From contig CP101406.1 in NCBI GenBank assembly GCA_024758765.1, positions 2,976,001-3,040,000 of the forward strand: 64,000 bases of DNA. Direction: 5' to 3'. The stretch is from Mycobacterium sp. SVM_VP21 (GTDB lineage: Bacteria > Actinomycetota > Actinomycetes > Mycobacteriales > Mycobacteriaceae). Shown piece by piece: positions 23,778-34,161 of this stretch. Numbering within the stretch: position 1 is the stretch's first letter; each line of letters starts with the position of its first letter. Below the pieces are notes generated by a model. The model saw nothing but the letters and a program-made list of their open reading frames with translations. It was not told where the DNA came from and did not search any database. A program made the translations under genes and the position numbers.

Positions 23778-25108
23778 TGGTCTGTTCCTTCCAGTCGTAG
23801 CACGCTGGCGATCCGCTGGACCGCGTCCAGGTCAGCAAGCGCCGCAACGGTTTTCGACAATGCTGCGTCGGCAGCCCGGTGGGTGACCACCACGATCCGA
23901 GCGCCGATCAGTTGGCCGTCGTCATCGGCCACGCCCTCTTGGCGCACCTCGGCGATGCTGACGCCATGGGCGGCGAATTCGGCTGCCACCGTGGACAGCA
24001 CACCGGGCTTGTCGGCGACATCCATGCTCACGTAGTAACGGGTCTGCACGTCACCGATCGGGGCGATGGCCAGCTGGGCGTACTTGGACTCGCGCGGCCC
24101 GCGCCCGCCCTGCACCCGGTTACGGGCGGCCATCACCAGATCACCGGTGACCGCCGAGGCGGTGGGCGCACCGCCGGCGCCCTGACCGTAGAACATCAGC
24201 CGGCCGGCCGCTTCGGCTTCGACCACCACCGCGTTGAAGGCCCCGTTGACCGTGGCCAAAGGATGGGTCAGCGGCACCAGCGCCGGGTAGACCCGGGCCG
24301 AAACCCGCTGTTGCCCATCGCTGGTGGTGATGCGCTCGCAGATCGCCAGCAGCTTGATCGTGCACCCCAACGCGCGTGCCGTGGTGAAGTCCGCCGGACT
24401 GATGCTGGTGATGCCCTCACGGTAGACGTCGTCGGCGGTCACCCGGGTGTGGAAGGCGATCGATGCCAGGATCGCGGCCTTGGCGGCGGCGTCGTAGCCC
24501 TCCACGTCAGCGGTCGGGTCGGCCTCGGCGTAGCCCAGCGCACTCGCGTCGGCCAGTGCGGCGCTGTAGTCGGCGCCGGTGGAGTCCATTTCGGACAGGA
24601 TGTAGTTGGTGGTGCCGTTGACGATGCCCGCCACCCGCAACACGGTGTCGCCGGCCAGCGACTGGGTCAGCGGCCGGATCACCGGGATGGCGCCGGCGAC
24701 GGCAGCCTCGAAGTACAGGTCCACCCGAGCGTTCTCGGCGGCCTCGGCCAGCTCCCCGGTGGACCGCGACAGCAGGGCCTTGTTGGCGGTGACGACGGAT
24801 TTGCCGTGCGCTATCGCCGACAGGATCGCCTTGCGGGCCGGCTCGACCGGGCCCATCAGCTCCACGACGATGTCGACGTCGCTGCGCGACACCAGGCTGT
24901 CGATGTCGTCGGTAAGCAAGTCCTCGGGCACGCCGCGGTCGGCACCCATCCGGCGCACCCCGACCCCGCGCAGCACCAGCGGTGCGCCGATGCGGGCGGC
25001 CAGATCATCAGCGCTGGCTTCGAGAATGCGGACGACTTCGCTGCCGACGTTGCCCAAACCGAGGACTGCCACCCCTACGGGGGCCCCGGACACGTGCGAA
25101 CCGGACAC
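23774..25108 (-). CDS. hom: Homoserine dehydrogenase
   Basis: A 444-residue NAD(P)-dependent enzyme with the Rossmann motif [10 protein letters not shown], the catalytic region [13 protein letters not shown] and [11 protein letters not shown], and a C-terminal ACT domain (about 365-440) that usually mediates threonine feedback. It stands 3 bp after lysA, giving the run argS-lysA-hom-thrC-thrB, the same order as Rv1292-Rv1296. Confidence 0.97.
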
Positions 25109-25111
25109 TTT

Positions 25112-26539
25112 CTACCCCACCTCCAGGCTGATCAGGTCTTCGACAGTCTCCCGGCGCAGCATAAGGCGGGCTTTCCCGTCGCGTACCGCCACCACCGCCG
25201 GGCGGGTGAGCAGGTTGTACCTGCTCGACATCGAGTAACAGTAGGCGCCGGTGGCGGCCACGGCGATCAGGTCGCCGGGAACCATGCCTTCGGGCACCCA
25301 GGTGTCGCGGACGATGATGTCGCCGCTCTCGCAGTGCTTGCCGACGATGCGCCCCAGCTCCGGCAGAGCGTCAGCTCCATCCAGCGTGCGCGAGACCAGC
25401 CGCACGTCGTAGTGCGCGTCATAGAGCGCCGGACGGATGTTGTCGCTCATGCCGCCGTCGACGCTGACGTAGCGGCGATGTCCGGTGGCGCTGACGGCGA
25501 CGTCCTTGACGGTGCCGACCTCATAGAGCGTGATGGTGCCCGGCCCGGCGATGGCCCGGCCGGGTTCGACGACCAGCTGCGGGGTGGGCAGGCCCACCGC
25601 CGCGGACTCGTCACGCACGATCGCGGCCAGCTTGGCAGCCAGCTCGGCCATCGGCGGTGGGTCGTCCTGCGGCAGATAGGAGATGCCCAGTCCCCCACCC
25701 AGGTCGATGACCGAGAGCTGCGCGGTCTTGTCGACCCCGAACTCGGCGACCACATCGCGCAGCAGCCCGATGACCCGATGGGCGGCGATTTCGAAGCCGG
25801 CGACGTCGAAGATCTGCGAGCCGATGTGGCTGTGCAGACCGATCAGGCGCAGGTGCTCGGCGGCGAACACCCGCCGGATGGCGTCCATCGCCGCACCGCT
25901 GGCCAGCGACAGCCCGAACTTCTGGTCTTCGTGGGCGGTCGAGATGAACTCGTGGGTGTGGGCCTCCACGCCGACGGTGACGCGCACCAGCACGTCCTGG
26001 ATGGTCCCGGCAGCCTCGGCGACCGCTTCGAGGCGGTCGATCTCGATGAGCGAGTCGACCACGATGTGGCCGACGCCGGCATTGACCGCGGTCTGCAGCT
26101 CGGCGACCGATTTGTTGTTGCCGTGCAGGGTGATTCGCTCTGCCGGGAAGCCGGCGTGCAGGGCGACGGCCAGCTCACCCCCGGTGGCGACGTCCAGGCA
26201 CAGGCCCTCTTGGTCGATCCAGCGCGCGATCTCGCTGCACAGGAAGGCCTTGGCGGCGTAGTGCACGTTGTCGCCCCCGCCGAACGCTGCGGCGATCTCG
26301 CGGCAGCGGCCCCGAAAGTCGTCCTCGTCGATGACGAACAGCGGCGTGCCGAATTCGGCGGCCAGGTCGGTCACCTTCACGCCGGCGATCTGGGTCACGC
26401 CGTCGTCATCGCGAACGGTGTTGCGTGGCCAGACATTCGGCGCCAACTGCAGCAGCTGCTGCGGGGTTTGGGGCCTCGGCGGCAGGCCGTCGTGGTGGAG
26501 TTCTTCGGCGTGGCGGGGGCCCGCGGGGTGGACGTTCAC
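25112..26539 (-). CDS. lysA: Diaminopimelate decarboxylase
   Basis: A 475-residue fold-III PLP enzyme making lysine from meso-DAP. The PLP lysine is in [17 protein letters not shown], the EPGRAI phosphate site and the CESGDIIV substrate Cys are present. GTG 26539 overlaps the argS stop (GTGA-type) and gives an N-terminal extension [16 protein letters not shown] that I recall from other mycobacterial LysA proteins. It is longer than the 447 residues annotated in M. tuberculosis. Confidence 0.95.
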   Translation of the reverse strand: MNVHPAGPRHAEELHHDGLPPRPQTPQQLLQLAPNVWPRNTVRDDDGVTQIAGVKVTDLAAEFGTPLFVIDEDDFRGRCREIAAAFGGGDNVHYAAKAFLCSEIARWIDQEGLCLDVATGGELAVALHAGFPAERITLHGNNKSVAELQTAVNAGVGHIVVDSLIEIDRLEAVAEAAGTIQDVLVRVTVGVEAHTHEFISTAHEDQKFGLSLASGAAMDAIRRVFAAEHLRLIGLHSHIGSQIFDVAGFEIAAHRVIGLLRDVVAEFGVDKTAQLSVIDLGGGLGISYLPQDDPPPMAELAAKLAAIVRDESAAVGLPTPQLVVEPGRAIAGPGTITLYEVGTVKDVAVSATGHRRYVSVDGGMSDNIRPALYDAHYDVRLVSRTLDGADALPELGRIVGKHCESGDIIVRDTWVPEGMVPGDLIAVAATGAYCYSMSSRYNLLTRPAVVAVRDGKARLMLRRETVEDLISLEVG

Positions 26540-28182
26540 ATCCGCTCCGGTGCGCTCACGCCAAGAATGCCCAGCCCGTTGGCGATCACCTGGCGGGTGG
26601 CCTGACACAGCGCCAACCGCGCCGCGTGCAGATCACCAGGTTCCTCATCGCCTTGCGGCAGCACCCGGCAGCTGTCGTAGAACCGGTGATAGTCCCCGGC
26701 GAGATCTTCCAGGTAGCGGCAGACCCGGTGCGGTTCACGCAGCGCCGCAGCGGTTTCCAGCACCCGAGGGAACTCCCCCAGGTTGCGGATCAGTGCGCCC
26801 TCCTTGTCGTGGCGCAGCAGCCCGAGGTTCGCGGTGTCCGGCGTCAGACCCAGTTCGGCGGCGTTGCGAGCCAGGGCGCAGAGCCGAGCGTGCGCGTATT
26901 GCACGTAGTAGACCGGGTTTTCGTTGCTCGCCGAAGACCACAACGCGAGGTCGATGTCGATCGGGGTGTCCACCGAGGAGCGGGTCAGGCTGTAGCGGGC
27001 GGCGTCCACGCCGATGGCCTCGACCAGGTCGTCGAGGGTGATGACGGTGCCGGCGCGCTTGCTCATCTTGACCGGCTGGCCGTCGCGGACCAGGTTGACC
27101 ATCTGTCCGATCAACACCTCGACGGTGGCCGGGTCGTCGCCGAAGGCCGCCGCGGCGGCCTTGAGCCGGGCGATGTAGCCGTGGTGATCGGCGCCGAGCA
27201 TGTAGATGCACAGGTTGAAGCCGCGCTCGCGCTTGTCCAGGTAGTAGGCCAGGTCCCCGGCGATGTAGGCGGGCTTGCCGTCGCTCTTGATGACGACGCG
27301 GTCCTTGTCGTCGCCGTAGGCGCTGGTGCGCAGCCAAGTGGCGCCGTCTTTCTCGTAGATGTTGCCGTTGGCGCGCAGCCGCTCGATGGCCTGCTCGACG
27401 CGGCCGGAGGTGTGCATCGAGTCTTCGTGGGTGAAAACGTCGAAGTCGGTGCCGAACTCGTGCAGCGACTTCTTGATGTGGGTGAACATCAGGTCGACGC
27501 CGATCTCGCGGAACGTCTCCTGGGCATCCGCGCTGTTCAGCGCGTCCGGGGCCTTGGCCTGGATCTGGGCGGCGATGTCGGTGATGTAGGCGCCGGCATA
27601 ACCGTCCTCGGGGGCGGGCTCGCCCTTGGCGGCGGCGATCAGCGAGTTGGCGAACCGGTCGATCTGGGCGCCGTGGTCGTTGAAGTAGTACTCGCGGGTG
27701 ACCGCGGCGCCCTGAGTGCTCAGCAGCCGGCCGAGTGCGTCGCCGACCGCGGCCCAGCGGGTGCCACCGATGTGGATGGGGCCGGTGGGGTTGGCGGAGA
27801 CGAACTCAAGGTTGACGTTGAGTGTGCCGAGGGTGTCGGTGTGGCCGTAGCTGGTGCCGGCGCTGATGATGTTGGCGACCACGGCACCCTGCGCGGAAGC
27901 CTCGATGCGCAGGTTCACAAAGCCTGGCCCGGCGATCTCGGCCGCGGCGATCCCGTCGGCCTGCGCCAGCGCCTCGGCCAGCCACTCGGCCAGCTCGCGC
28001 GGGTTGGCGCCTACCTTCTTGCCCAGCTGCAGGGCCAGGTTGGTGGCGTAATCACCGTGTTCGGGGTTGCGCGGCCGCTCGACTGTCACCGTCGCGGGCA
28101 ACGCGGCGGTGTCCAGGTCGTGCTCGGCCAGCACCGCGGCGGCGGTGTTCTTGAGCAATTCGGCCAGATCGGCGGGGGTCAC
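26536..28182 (-). CDS. argS: Arginyl-tRNA synthetase
   Basis: A class I synthetase of 548 residues with the HIGH-like signature [12 protein letters not shown] and the KMSKR loop VKMSKRAGT. The C-terminal DALR anticodon-binding domain ends [15 protein letters not shown] tRNA-Arg gene lies just beyond its start on the other strand. Confidence 0.97.
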   Translation of the reverse strand: MTPADLAELLKNTAAAVLAEHDLDTAALPATVTVERPRNPEHGDYATNLALQLGKKVGANPRELAEWLAEALAQADGIAAAEIAGPGFVNLRIEASAQGAVVANIISAGTSYGHTDTLGTLNVNLEFVSANPTGPIHIGGTRWAAVGDALGRLLSTQGAAVTREYYFNDHGAQIDRFANSLIAAAKGEPAPEDGYAGAYITDIAAQIQAKAPDALNSADAQETFREIGVDLMFTHIKKSLHEFGTDFDVFTHEDSMHTSGRVEQAIERLRANGNIYEKDGATWLRTSAYGDDKDRVVIKSDGKPAYIAGDLAYYLDKRERGFNLCIYMLGADHHGYIARLKAAAAAFGDDPATVEVLIGQMVNLVRDGQPVKMSKRAGTVITLDDLVEAIGVDAARYSLTRSSVDTPIDIDLALWSSASNENPVYYVQYAHARLCALARNAAELGLTPDTANLGLLRHDKEGALIRNLGEFPRVLETAAALREPHRVCRYLEDLAGDYHRFYDSCRVLPQGDEEPGDLHAARLALCQATRQVIANGLGILGVSAPERM

Positions 28183-28294
28183 GAGGCCCCATCCTATGGT
28201 CTTACGTGGTCAGGCCCCGAATCCGTCCGGTTCTCGGGTCGCGGTCTTGATGCGTTAGTCTGTCGGAGCCCACTTGGCGCAGTGCCTCGCACGC

Positions 28295-28370
28295 GCCCCC
28301 GTAGCTCAGGGGATAGAGCGTCTGCCTCCGGAGCAGAAGGCCGCAGGTTCGAATCCTGCCGGGGGCACCA
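28295..28370 (+). tRNA. tRNA-Arg, anticodon CCG, CCA encoded
   Basis: The acceptor arms GCCCCCG (28295-28301) and CGGGGGC (28360-28366) pair fully, followed by discriminator A and encoded CCA. The D-arm (GTAGCTCAGGGGATAGAGC) and T-arm (CAGGTTCGAATCCTG) are canonical. The anticodon stem TCTGC/GCAGA holds the loop CTCCGGA, so the anticodon is CCG, reading CGG. M. tuberculosis has a tRNA-Arg at the same place beside argS. Confidence 0.97.
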
Positions 28371-28516
28371 TCTGACCAGGCGATATACAGCGTCGTCGAG
28401 TCTCGTCGAACGAATGCATCGGACTCTGGCCGGAGTCATCGCCGCCACTTCGGCTGAATACGGGAATTGCGTCGTTCAAATACAATTTCGCCGGTGACCA
28501 CAGTAGCTGCCGGCCG

Positions 28517-28810
28517 ATGAGGCTCTACTTTGCTAAACCGTCACTGCGCCGGTTGATCTGGTCGACGGTCGGCGCCATGGCCGCCTGCTCCGTGATCGTG
28601 AGCACCGCATACGTCATCGGGGCTCTGGTTACTTCCGCTGATGATCCAATCCCAACCTCGACGGGCGAATACGTCCTCCTGTCGGTCATATTCCTGACTT
28701 TCTGGGGCCCAATACTCATGCTCAACTTCTGGTACCTGAGCCTTCCCGTCGTCATCTCCCTAGGAGTGCTCGCCAGCATCCGCCGTCGTGCTGTCCCCAC
28801 GGGTACATAA
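28517..28810 (+). CDS. Small putative membrane protein
   Basis: A 97-residue frame with a basic N-terminus and three hydrophobic stretches (about 13-36, 50-66 and 70-88), the middle one WGPILMLNFWYLSLP rich in aromatic residues. I do not recognise a family. It is the first gene after tRNA-Arg and has lower GC than its neighbours, which fits an acquired or fast-evolving gene. Confidence 0.5.
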   Translation: MRLYFAKPSLRRLIWSTVGAMAACSVIVSTAYVIGALVTSADDPIPTSTGEYVLLSVIFLTFWGPILMLNFWYLSLPVVISLGVLASIRRRAVPTGT

Positions 28811-29071
28811 CGCGCGCCGATCGAAGATCCGTCGGACCGCACTGCGACGCTGCCCGGTATGAACACCTCCACCACTTCTGCGGCCATGACGCGATTCATC
28901 TTCGCCACGCTCGCCGCTCTCGGCGGGCTCTTGGCCCCATCCGGCCACGCCGACCCGGCCGGACGCGATTTGCCGCCTACATCCGGTCCGTTTCGCGGGC
29001 CAGTGCCCGCAGTTCTCGTGGCGGTTCTGATGTCAAATCTATATTCCGCTAAAAAGTATAGAATCTCCCTC
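28811..29071. other. Intergenic region before vapBC
   Basis: Nothing beyond the vapBC control region at its right end. An in-frame extension upstream of vapB is open for 71 codons but reads as low-quality sequence with a weak signal-like stretch, and the family similarity starts only at 29072. Confidence 0.5.
29038..29064 (+). promoter_or_regulatory. vapBC promoter and operator-like inverted repeat
   Basis: TCTATA (29038-29043) and TATAGA (29057-29062) form an inverted repeat with a 13-bp spacer, just upstream of vapB. Overlapping it, TAGAAT (29059-29064) lies 7 nt before the ATG, suiting a -10 box of a leaderless transcript. An inverted repeat over the promoter fits autorepression by the VapBC complex. 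Confidence 0.55.
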
Positions 29072-29326
29072 ATGGCACTGAGCATCAAACACCCGGAGGC
29101 CGACCGGCTCGCCCGCGAACTCGCCGCCCAGACCGGGGAAACCCTGACCGAAGCCGTCGTTGTGGCCCTTCGTGAGCGGCTCACCCGCGAGCGCGGACGC
29201 GCACAGGCCACCCCCTTGCGCGATGAGTTGGCCGCGATCCGCGCTCGATGCGCGGCACTACCGCGAGCCGATCACCGGACCGCAGACGAGATCATCGGCT
29301 ACGACGAGCACGGATTGCCCAGCTGA
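29072..29326 (+). CDS. vapB: VapB-type antitoxin
   Basis: The 84-residue protein starts [20 protein letters not shown], typical of the short VapB (RHH/Rv0623-like) family in mycobacteria: an N-terminal DNA-binding arm followed by a C-terminal helix that binds the toxin ([13 protein letters not shown]). Its stop overlaps the vapC start (TGATG). Confidence 0.88.
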   Translation: MALSIKHPEADRLARELAAQTGETLTEAVVVALRERLTRERGRAQATPLRDELAAIRARCAALPRADHRTADEIIGYDEHGLPS

Positions 29327-29727
29327 TGGTGATCGATACCTCGGCTCTAGTGGCGATGTTGAGCGACGAGCCGGAAGCCGAACAATTCGAGGCCGACGTC
29401 GAGGCCGACCCGATCCGACTGATGTCGTCTGCGTCCTACCTGGAAGCTTCCATCGTGATCGAATCCCGGTTCGGCGAGCCGGGCGGCCGCGAGTTGGACC
29501 TGTGGCTGCATCGCGCCGCGGTCGACCTCGTCGCCGTCGACGCCGCCCAAGCCGACGTCGCCCGTGTCGCCTACCGCACCTATGGCAAGGGACGCCATCG
29601 GGCCGCCCTGAATTACGGCGACTGCTTCTCCTACGCGCTGGCCAAGGTCAGCGGTCAGCCGCTGCTGTTCAAAGGCGACGACTTCGGCTACACCGACGTC
29701 AGCGCGGTCAACCCTCTTCGCGGCTAG
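29326..29727 (+). CDS. vapC: VapC-type PIN-domain ribonuclease toxin
   Basis: A 133-residue PIN protein with the acidic residues expected for the active site: VIDTSALVAML (Asp4), the Glu in SYLEASIVIE, and Asp in NYGDCFSYALAK and GDDF. The family cuts tRNA or rRNA when free of VapB. The ATG at 29326 overlaps the antitoxin stop; upstream codons in frame lie within vapB. Confidence 0.9.
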   Translation: MVIDTSALVAMLSDEPEAEQFEADVEADPIRLMSSASYLEASIVIESRFGEPGGRELDLWLHRAAVDLVAVDAAQADVARVAYRTYGKGRHRAALNYGDCFSYALAKVSGQPLLFKGDDFGYTDVSAVNPLRG

Positions 29728-29772
29728 CGGAATCGCCACGGTGACGTCCCCGCTGACCGTAGGTTCTATCGC

Positions 29773-30690
29773 GTGACAATTCGCCTCGGCTACCAGATCC
29801 CCAACTTCTCCTACGGCACGCCCGTTTCGGAGCTGTTCCCCACCGTCATCGCACAGGCCCGCGAGGCCGAGGCCGCCGGGTTCGACGCGGTCTTCGTGAT
29901 GGACCACTTCTACCAACTGCCCATGCTCGGCTCCCCCGACCAGCCGATGCTCGAGGCCTACACCGCCCTCGGCGCGCTGGCCACCGCGACCGAACGAGTC
30001 CAGCTGGGCACACTGGTCACCGGCAACACCTACCGCAACCCGACCCTGCTGGCCAAGATCATCACCACCCTCGATGTGGTCAGCGCCGGCCGCGCAATCC
30101 TCGGTATCGGCACCGGATGGTTCGAGCTCGAACACGACCAATTGGGTTTCGAGTTCGGCACTTTCACCGACCGGTTCAACCGGCTCGACGAGGCCCTGCA
30201 GATCATCCTGCCGATGATCAAAGGCGAGCGGCCCACCTTCGACGGCCAGTGGTATCACACCCGCGAGGCGATGGCCGAACCCCGCTTCCGGGACCACATT
30301 CCGCTACTGATCGGGGGTAGCGGTGAGAAGAAAACGATCCCGCTCGCGGCGCGCCACTTCGACCACCTCAACCTCATCACCGGATTCGACGAGTTGCCCA
30401 CGAAGATAGCGGCTGTGCGGCGCAGCTGCGAGGAGATCGGGCGCGATCCGGCCACCCTGGAAACCAGCCAGTTGCTCACCGTGATAGCCGGCGAGAACGC
30501 CACCGCCGACCAGATCCCCGCCGAGCTGAGTCAGCGGATGGTGGTCGGCAGCCCGGAATCAATCGCGGAACAGGTCAAGACCAAGGTGCTCGATGCCGGC
30601 GTCGGCGGGGTGATCTTCAACATGCCGGTCTACACCCCCGGAGTGATCGCCGAAACCGGCGCGGCGTTGCGCACTGTGCTCGACGCCTGA
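29773..30690 (+). CDS. LLM-class F420-dependent oxidoreductase
   Basis: A 305-residue luciferase-like monooxygenase-fold protein with FDAVFVMDHF, RVQLGTLVTGNTYRNP and the GIGTGWFELEH cofactor region. In mycobacteria this subgroup usually binds coenzyme F420. The substrate is unknown. It starts at GTG 29773, 46 bp after vapC, and converges on the DUF4185 gene. Confidence 0.85.
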   Translation: MTIRLGYQIPNFSYGTPVSELFPTVIAQAREAEAAGFDAVFVMDHFYQLPMLGSPDQPMLEAYTALGALATATERVQLGTLVTGNTYRNPTLLAKIITTLDVVSAGRAILGIGTGWFELEHDQLGFEFGTFTDRFNRLDEALQIILPMIKGERPTFDGQWYHTREAMAEPRFRDHIPLLIGGSGEKKTIPLAARHFDHLNLITGFDELPTKIAAVRRSCEEIGRDPATLETSQLLTVIAGENATADQIPAELSQRMVVGSPESIAEQVKTKVLDAGVGGVIFNMPVYTPGVIAETGAALRTVLDA

Positions 30691-30694
30691 CGTC

Positions 30695-30727
30695 AAGTGA
30701 AGTCAACCAACATCGCTAACTTCACTT
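30695..30727. terminator. Bidirectional inverted repeat between convergent genes
   Basis: AAGTGAAGT (30695-30703) and ACTTCACTT (30719-30727) pair perfectly over 9 bp with a 15-nt loop. A third partial copy (GGTGAAGTTAA) follows at 30736. The repeat fills the 69-bp gap between two convergent genes, so it most likely terminates both. Confidence 0.55.
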
Positions 30728-30759
30728 AAGCCGCTAGGTGAAGTTAAACCGGTGACGCC

Positions 30760-32196
30760 TCAGCCCAGCACCGTGTGCATCAGCATCACGTCGTAGGCGT
30801 TCCACAGCGACAGCGTGAAGTACACGTCCTTGCCCCTGGACCAGGGGTGCACGTAGGGCGCGTAGATGCCGCCGGGAATCTGGCCGGTGGGGATCAGCGT
30901 CTGCTCGCCACTCCACGGCCCTTGCGGGGTGGGCGCGGTGCGGGCCACCACGTCGTTGCCGCCGTTACCGTAGAGCGCCAGGTACTGCCGCAGGTAGGTG
31001 TTGTACTGCACCGACATCTCGCCCACCGGGCCCGGGATCACCGGTGTGGCTGCGGCCGGATTGGCCGGCACCCAGGATCCGCTGTCGCCATTCCAGTACT
31101 GGTACTTGGTGAGGTCGGGAATGGCGCGCTCGGGCACCCGCGACAGGTATGCCGAGCCGCCACGGCCGGACGGGGTTCCGTAGGAGTACAGGTAGCCGTC
31201 ATTGCCGCGTAGGAATGCGCCCATCTGGAATTTCTCGTTACCGGGGATGAAGCGCGCCCGTGGCACGTTCTCCGGCGACGTCGAACGCACCGTGCCGGGA
31301 TAGACGCCCCACGTTTCGCCGTTGTCGTTGGAGACCGCGAGCGCCGAGTAGTTGGTGGACCACTCGCCGTCGCGACCCCACTGCTTGATGGACATGAAGT
31401 TCATGTACTGGTTGCCGGCAATCCCGATGGCCGCGGTGGGGATCATGCCCTCCTGCTGCGGGGCCAGTTGCACCGCGGGCAGGATCTGCTTGGAGAAATT
31501 CGCCTGCCGCAGTGGCGATCCCGAGTACTTGTTGCCCACAGCTCCGGGGCCGACGGTGATTCCGTCGGCCAGGTTGTTGTCGTTGCTGCGGAACAGCACG
31601 TTTTGCCGCCACTGCTTGCCCTGGATGCGGCAGTAGCCGAAGGTGTCGCCGAACGCGTAGAGGATCTGACGATTGGCGGGATCGCCGTTGTCCCAGGGGA
31701 TGCCGAGGTCGGTGCCGGAGATGCCGAAGCGCTGCAGGGTTTGATTGGGGCTGTTGGGCCCGGTCACCCACTCCACCAGCGACGTCTGGGCCCCGGCTAT
31801 GGCACCGCCGGCGTCTGCGGTCGACAATCCCGGATCCGCGCCGGCATTCGGCACGGGCTGAACCGGTTGGGCGACGTTCGGCACGGCTTCGCCACCAGGA
31901 GCCGGCGCCGGCGGGACCACCGCGGCCTGCTGGCGAATCGTGCCGTTCGGGTTGATCAGCGCGGCGATCAGCGGGCCCAGTTTGGGCAACGGCGCTTGAT
32001 CGTTGGTGCCGCGGGGCCGCCGCCCGGTGGGCAGCTGACCGGTGCCGGTAGTCGGTGACCCCGGTGGCGGGTCAATGTTGGCCTCGGGGGCGTTGCAGGT
32101 GGCTGCGCTCGCCGGCGCGAACTCGCTGGCGGCAACCATCCCCAGGACGACGACCGGCACCATTGCCGCCGAGACGATTCGACGTGTCGCCGACAT
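30760..32196 (-). CDS. Secreted DUF4185-domain protein
   Basis: A 478-residue protein with a Sec signal peptide (basic MSATRR, hydrophobic core, cleavage near ASAATC). A Pro-rich linker follows, then a beta-propeller-like DUF4185 domain from about residue 140 (GTDLGIPWDNGDP, FAFGDTFGYCR-like, QWGRDGEWSTNYSALAVS). The fold is related to sialidase/glycosidase propellers; the function in mycobacteria is unknown. It probably acts in the envelope or outside the cell. Confidence 0.85.
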   Translation of the reverse strand: MSATRRIVSAAMVPVVVLGMVAASEFAPASAATCNAPEANIDPPPGSPTTGTGQLPTGRRPRGTNDQAPLPKLGPLIAALINPNGTIRQQAAVVPPAPAPGGEAVPNVAQPVQPVPNAGADPGLSTADAGGAIAGAQTSLVEWVTGPNSPNQTLQRFGISGTDLGIPWDNGDPANRQILYAFGDTFGYCRIQGKQWRQNVLFRSNDNNLADGITVGPGAVGNKYSGSPLRQANFSKQILPAVQLAPQQEGMIPTAAIGIAGNQYMNFMSIKQWGRDGEWSTNYSALAVSNDNGETWGVYPGTVRSTSPENVPRARFIPGNEKFQMGAFLRGNDGYLYSYGTPSGRGGSAYLSRVPERAIPDLTKYQYWNGDSGSWVPANPAAATPVIPGPVGEMSVQYNTYLRQYLALYGNGGNDVVARTAPTPQGPWSGEQTLIPTGQIPGGIYAPYVHPWSRGKDVYFTLSLWNAYDVMLMHTVLG

Positions 32197-32327
32197 GTCA
32201 CACCTTTCCCCGGACCCGCTTCCGGGTCTCGCACCACTGTGACGATAGTGATTTCTGGGGCTTGTGTGACCGCCGGAGGACGATAGAGACGCATCCGTGA
32301 CGGTGTCGCAACCAGCGGATTGCCCGC

Positions 32328-33230
32328 TCAGTCGGCCCGGTTGACCTCGGCAATCACGTCGGCCACGCTGCGCAGTTGCCCCAGGTCAGAGCTGGTCGGG
32401 ATGAGGTGGACCTCATCGGTGCCCACCGCCGCAAACCGGCGCAGCACCTCGGCCAACTCGTCCTCACTGCCGGCCCAGCCGGTCGTCGGCGCCATCGCCT
32501 CGACATACTCGGCCGGAATCCAGTTCATGTAGCGCAGCAGGTGCCGGCGCACCTGATCGCGGGCCTCGTCACGGTCGCCCAACGCGAACCAGAACGACGT
32601 CGCCAGATGCGGTTTGGCCCGGCCAGCCTGCTGCCAGGCGTCACGGGCCACGTCGAACAGTTCGTTCTGTTTGGCGACATCAAGGTCCATGGTGATGCCG
32701 GCCAGACCTTCGGCCCAGGTCGCTGCGCTGCGCAAGGTCTTGGGGCCGATGGTGCCGACCAGCAGCGGCGGCCCGCCAGGTTGGGTGGGCGCCGGCCCGA
32801 CCGGCAGCACCGACTCGGTGAGCTTCTCCCCCGCCCAGACGCGTCGCATGATCGCCACCGCGGCGGCCAGCTCGCCCATCTTCTGCGTCGCCGGATCGGC
32901 ACCGACCGCCCGGTAGTCCTCCTCGCGGCCGCCGATGCCGAGCCCGACGGTGAGCCGGCCCTGGCTCAGCATGTCGGCGGTGGCCAGCGCCTTGGCCAGC
33001 ATGACGGGGTTGTGCAGTTGCGGGACGATCACCGTGGTCACCAGGCGCACCCGCTCGGTCCACGCCGACAGCGCCCCCAGCAGGGTCAGGCTGTCGGGGT
33101 TGGTGAACGCGATCCGCTCGCCCCAGGCCAGCGACGAGAACGGCCCGCCGTCGATGGTGCGCGCCCAGTCGCGCAGCAGCGTTGCGTCCAGGTTCGATTC
33201 CATCACCGGCATGGTCATTCCCACCTGCAT
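32328..33230 (-). CDS. LLM-class F420-dependent oxidoreductase
   Basis: A 300-residue LLM protein with WARTIDGGPFSSLAWGER, TTVIVPQLHNPVMLAKALAT and GLGIGGREEDYRAVG. ATG 33230 (MQVGMTMPVMES) fits the family start; a longer in-frame extension would run into the divergent gene's leader. It shares only fold-level similarity with the LLM gene at 29773. The substrate is unknown. Confidence 0.85.
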   Translation of the reverse strand: MQVGMTMPVMESNLDATLLRDWARTIDGGPFSSLAWGERIAFTNPDSLTLLGALSAWTERVRLVTTVIVPQLHNPVMLAKALATADMLSQGRLTVGLGIGGREEDYRAVGADPATQKMGELAAAVAIMRRVWAGEKLTESVLPVGPAPTQPGGPPLLVGTIGPKTLRSAATWAEGLAGITMDLDVAKQNELFDVARDAWQQAGRAKPHLATSFWFALGDRDEARDQVRRHLLRYMNWIPAEYVEAMAPTTGWAGSEDELAEVLRRFAAVGTDEVHLIPTSSDLGQLRSVADVIAEVNRAD

Positions 33231-33276
33231 GACCGCGATTGTGGCACGAGCGGCCTGCGCGGCCGACACTGGAGGA

Positions 33277-33663
33277 ATGGGCATTTCGTTCAACCACACG
33301 ATCGTTGCCGCACACGACAAACAGGCGTCGGCGGCTTTCCTGGCCGAGCTGTTCGGACTGCCCGCGCCGCAGCCGTTCGGCCATTTCCAGGTCGTCGCAC
33401 TCGATCACCAGGCCAGCCTCGACTACGCCGACGTGCCCGCCGGCGAGGAGATCCGGCCGCAGCACTACGCGTTTTTGGTCTCCGAGTCCGACTTCGACGC
33501 GATCTACGCCAAGATCTCCGGGCGCGGCCTGGAGCACTGGGCCGATCCTCGAGGTGAGCGCCCGGGCCAGATCAACCGCAACGACGGTGGGCGCGGCGTG
33601 TACTTCCGCGATCCCGGCGGTCACTACCTGGAGATCCTCACCCGGCCGTACGGGTCGGGCTAA
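33277..33663 (+). CDS. VOC (glyoxalase/bleomycin resistance) family protein
   Basis: A 128-residue VOC protein starting [14 protein letters not shown] (metal-ligand His in the first beta strand) and ending [18 protein letters not shown], the paired metal site. GGAGGA directly before the ATG serves as ribosome site. Its last 4 bp overlap the end of the convergent Rrf2 gene. The substrate is unknown. Confidence 0.88.
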   Translation: MGISFNHTIVAAHDKQASAAFLAELFGLPAPQPFGHFQVVALDHQASLDYADVPAGEEIRPQHYAFLVSESDFDAIYAKISGRGLEHWADPRGERPGQINRNDGGRGVYFRDPGGHYLEILTRPYGSG

Positions 33664-34136
33664 CCCGGCGAATGGCCGCGCTGGCGCTCCTGAGCGCGAT
33701 AGTCGGCGGCGAAATCGGCGACGTGCGGAGGCAGATCACCGGATGCCACGTCGGCCAGACTGGTCTGCTCCAGCACCGAACGCATGCTGGCGCGCAATGC
33801 CCGCCAGACGTCGGTCAACGCGGCTGTGGGCCCGGCGTAGGGCAGATCGCCCAGGCCGATATCACGCACGCTGGCCAGTGGGCCGTCGATGCAGCGCAAC
33901 ACATCGGCGACGCTGATCGCGGTGGCCGCCCGGGCCAGCTCGTAGCCGCCGTCGCGGCCGCGCTGGCTGCGCACCAGCCGGTCGCTGCGCAGATCGGACA
34001 AGATGTCGACCAGGAACTGCGCCGGAATACCCTGCGCCGCGGCTATTTCGTCGGTCTTGACCAGGGCACCGGGTTCGGCGGTGGCCAGGTGGACCATCGC
34101 TCGCACCGCGTACTCCGCCTTGGCCGACATGCGCAT
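33660..34136 (-). CDS. Rrf2-family transcriptional regulator
   Basis: A 158-residue winged-helix protein matching Rv1287: [21 protein letters not shown] around residues 24-50 ([16 protein letters not shown]) and wing [10 protein letters not shown]. The three clustered Cys that hold an Fe-S cluster in IscR/NsrR are absent (one Cys, in RCIDG), so an Fe-S sensor role is unlikely. Next to sulfur-assimilation genes on the same strand, it may act like CymR, a sulfur-responsive Rrf2 repressor; that is inference. Confidence 0.88.
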   Translation of the reverse strand: MRMSAKAEYAVRAMVHLATAEPGALVKTDEIAAAQGIPAQFLVDILSDLRSDRLVRSQRGRDGGYELARAATAISVADVLRCIDGPLASVRDIGLGDLPYAGPTAALTDVWRALRASMRSVLEQTSLADVASGDLPPHVADFAADYRAQERQRGHSPG

Positions 34137-34161
34137 TGCGAGCATTCTTCCATCTGGCGGG

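Noticed and set aside
26425..28497. A 690-codon plus-strand frame running over argS and the tRNA
   Set aside because: It is antisense to argS and reads through the tRNA-Arg gene; no protein similarity is visible.
28295..28516. tRNA-Arg as an attachment site for a mobile island
   Set aside because: No integrase, no repeat of the tRNA 3' end and no phage-like gene within the following 5 kb.
33660..34136. Rrf2 protein as an Fe-S sensing IscR/NsrR orthologue
   Set aside because: The three cluster cysteines are missing; only one Cys is present.
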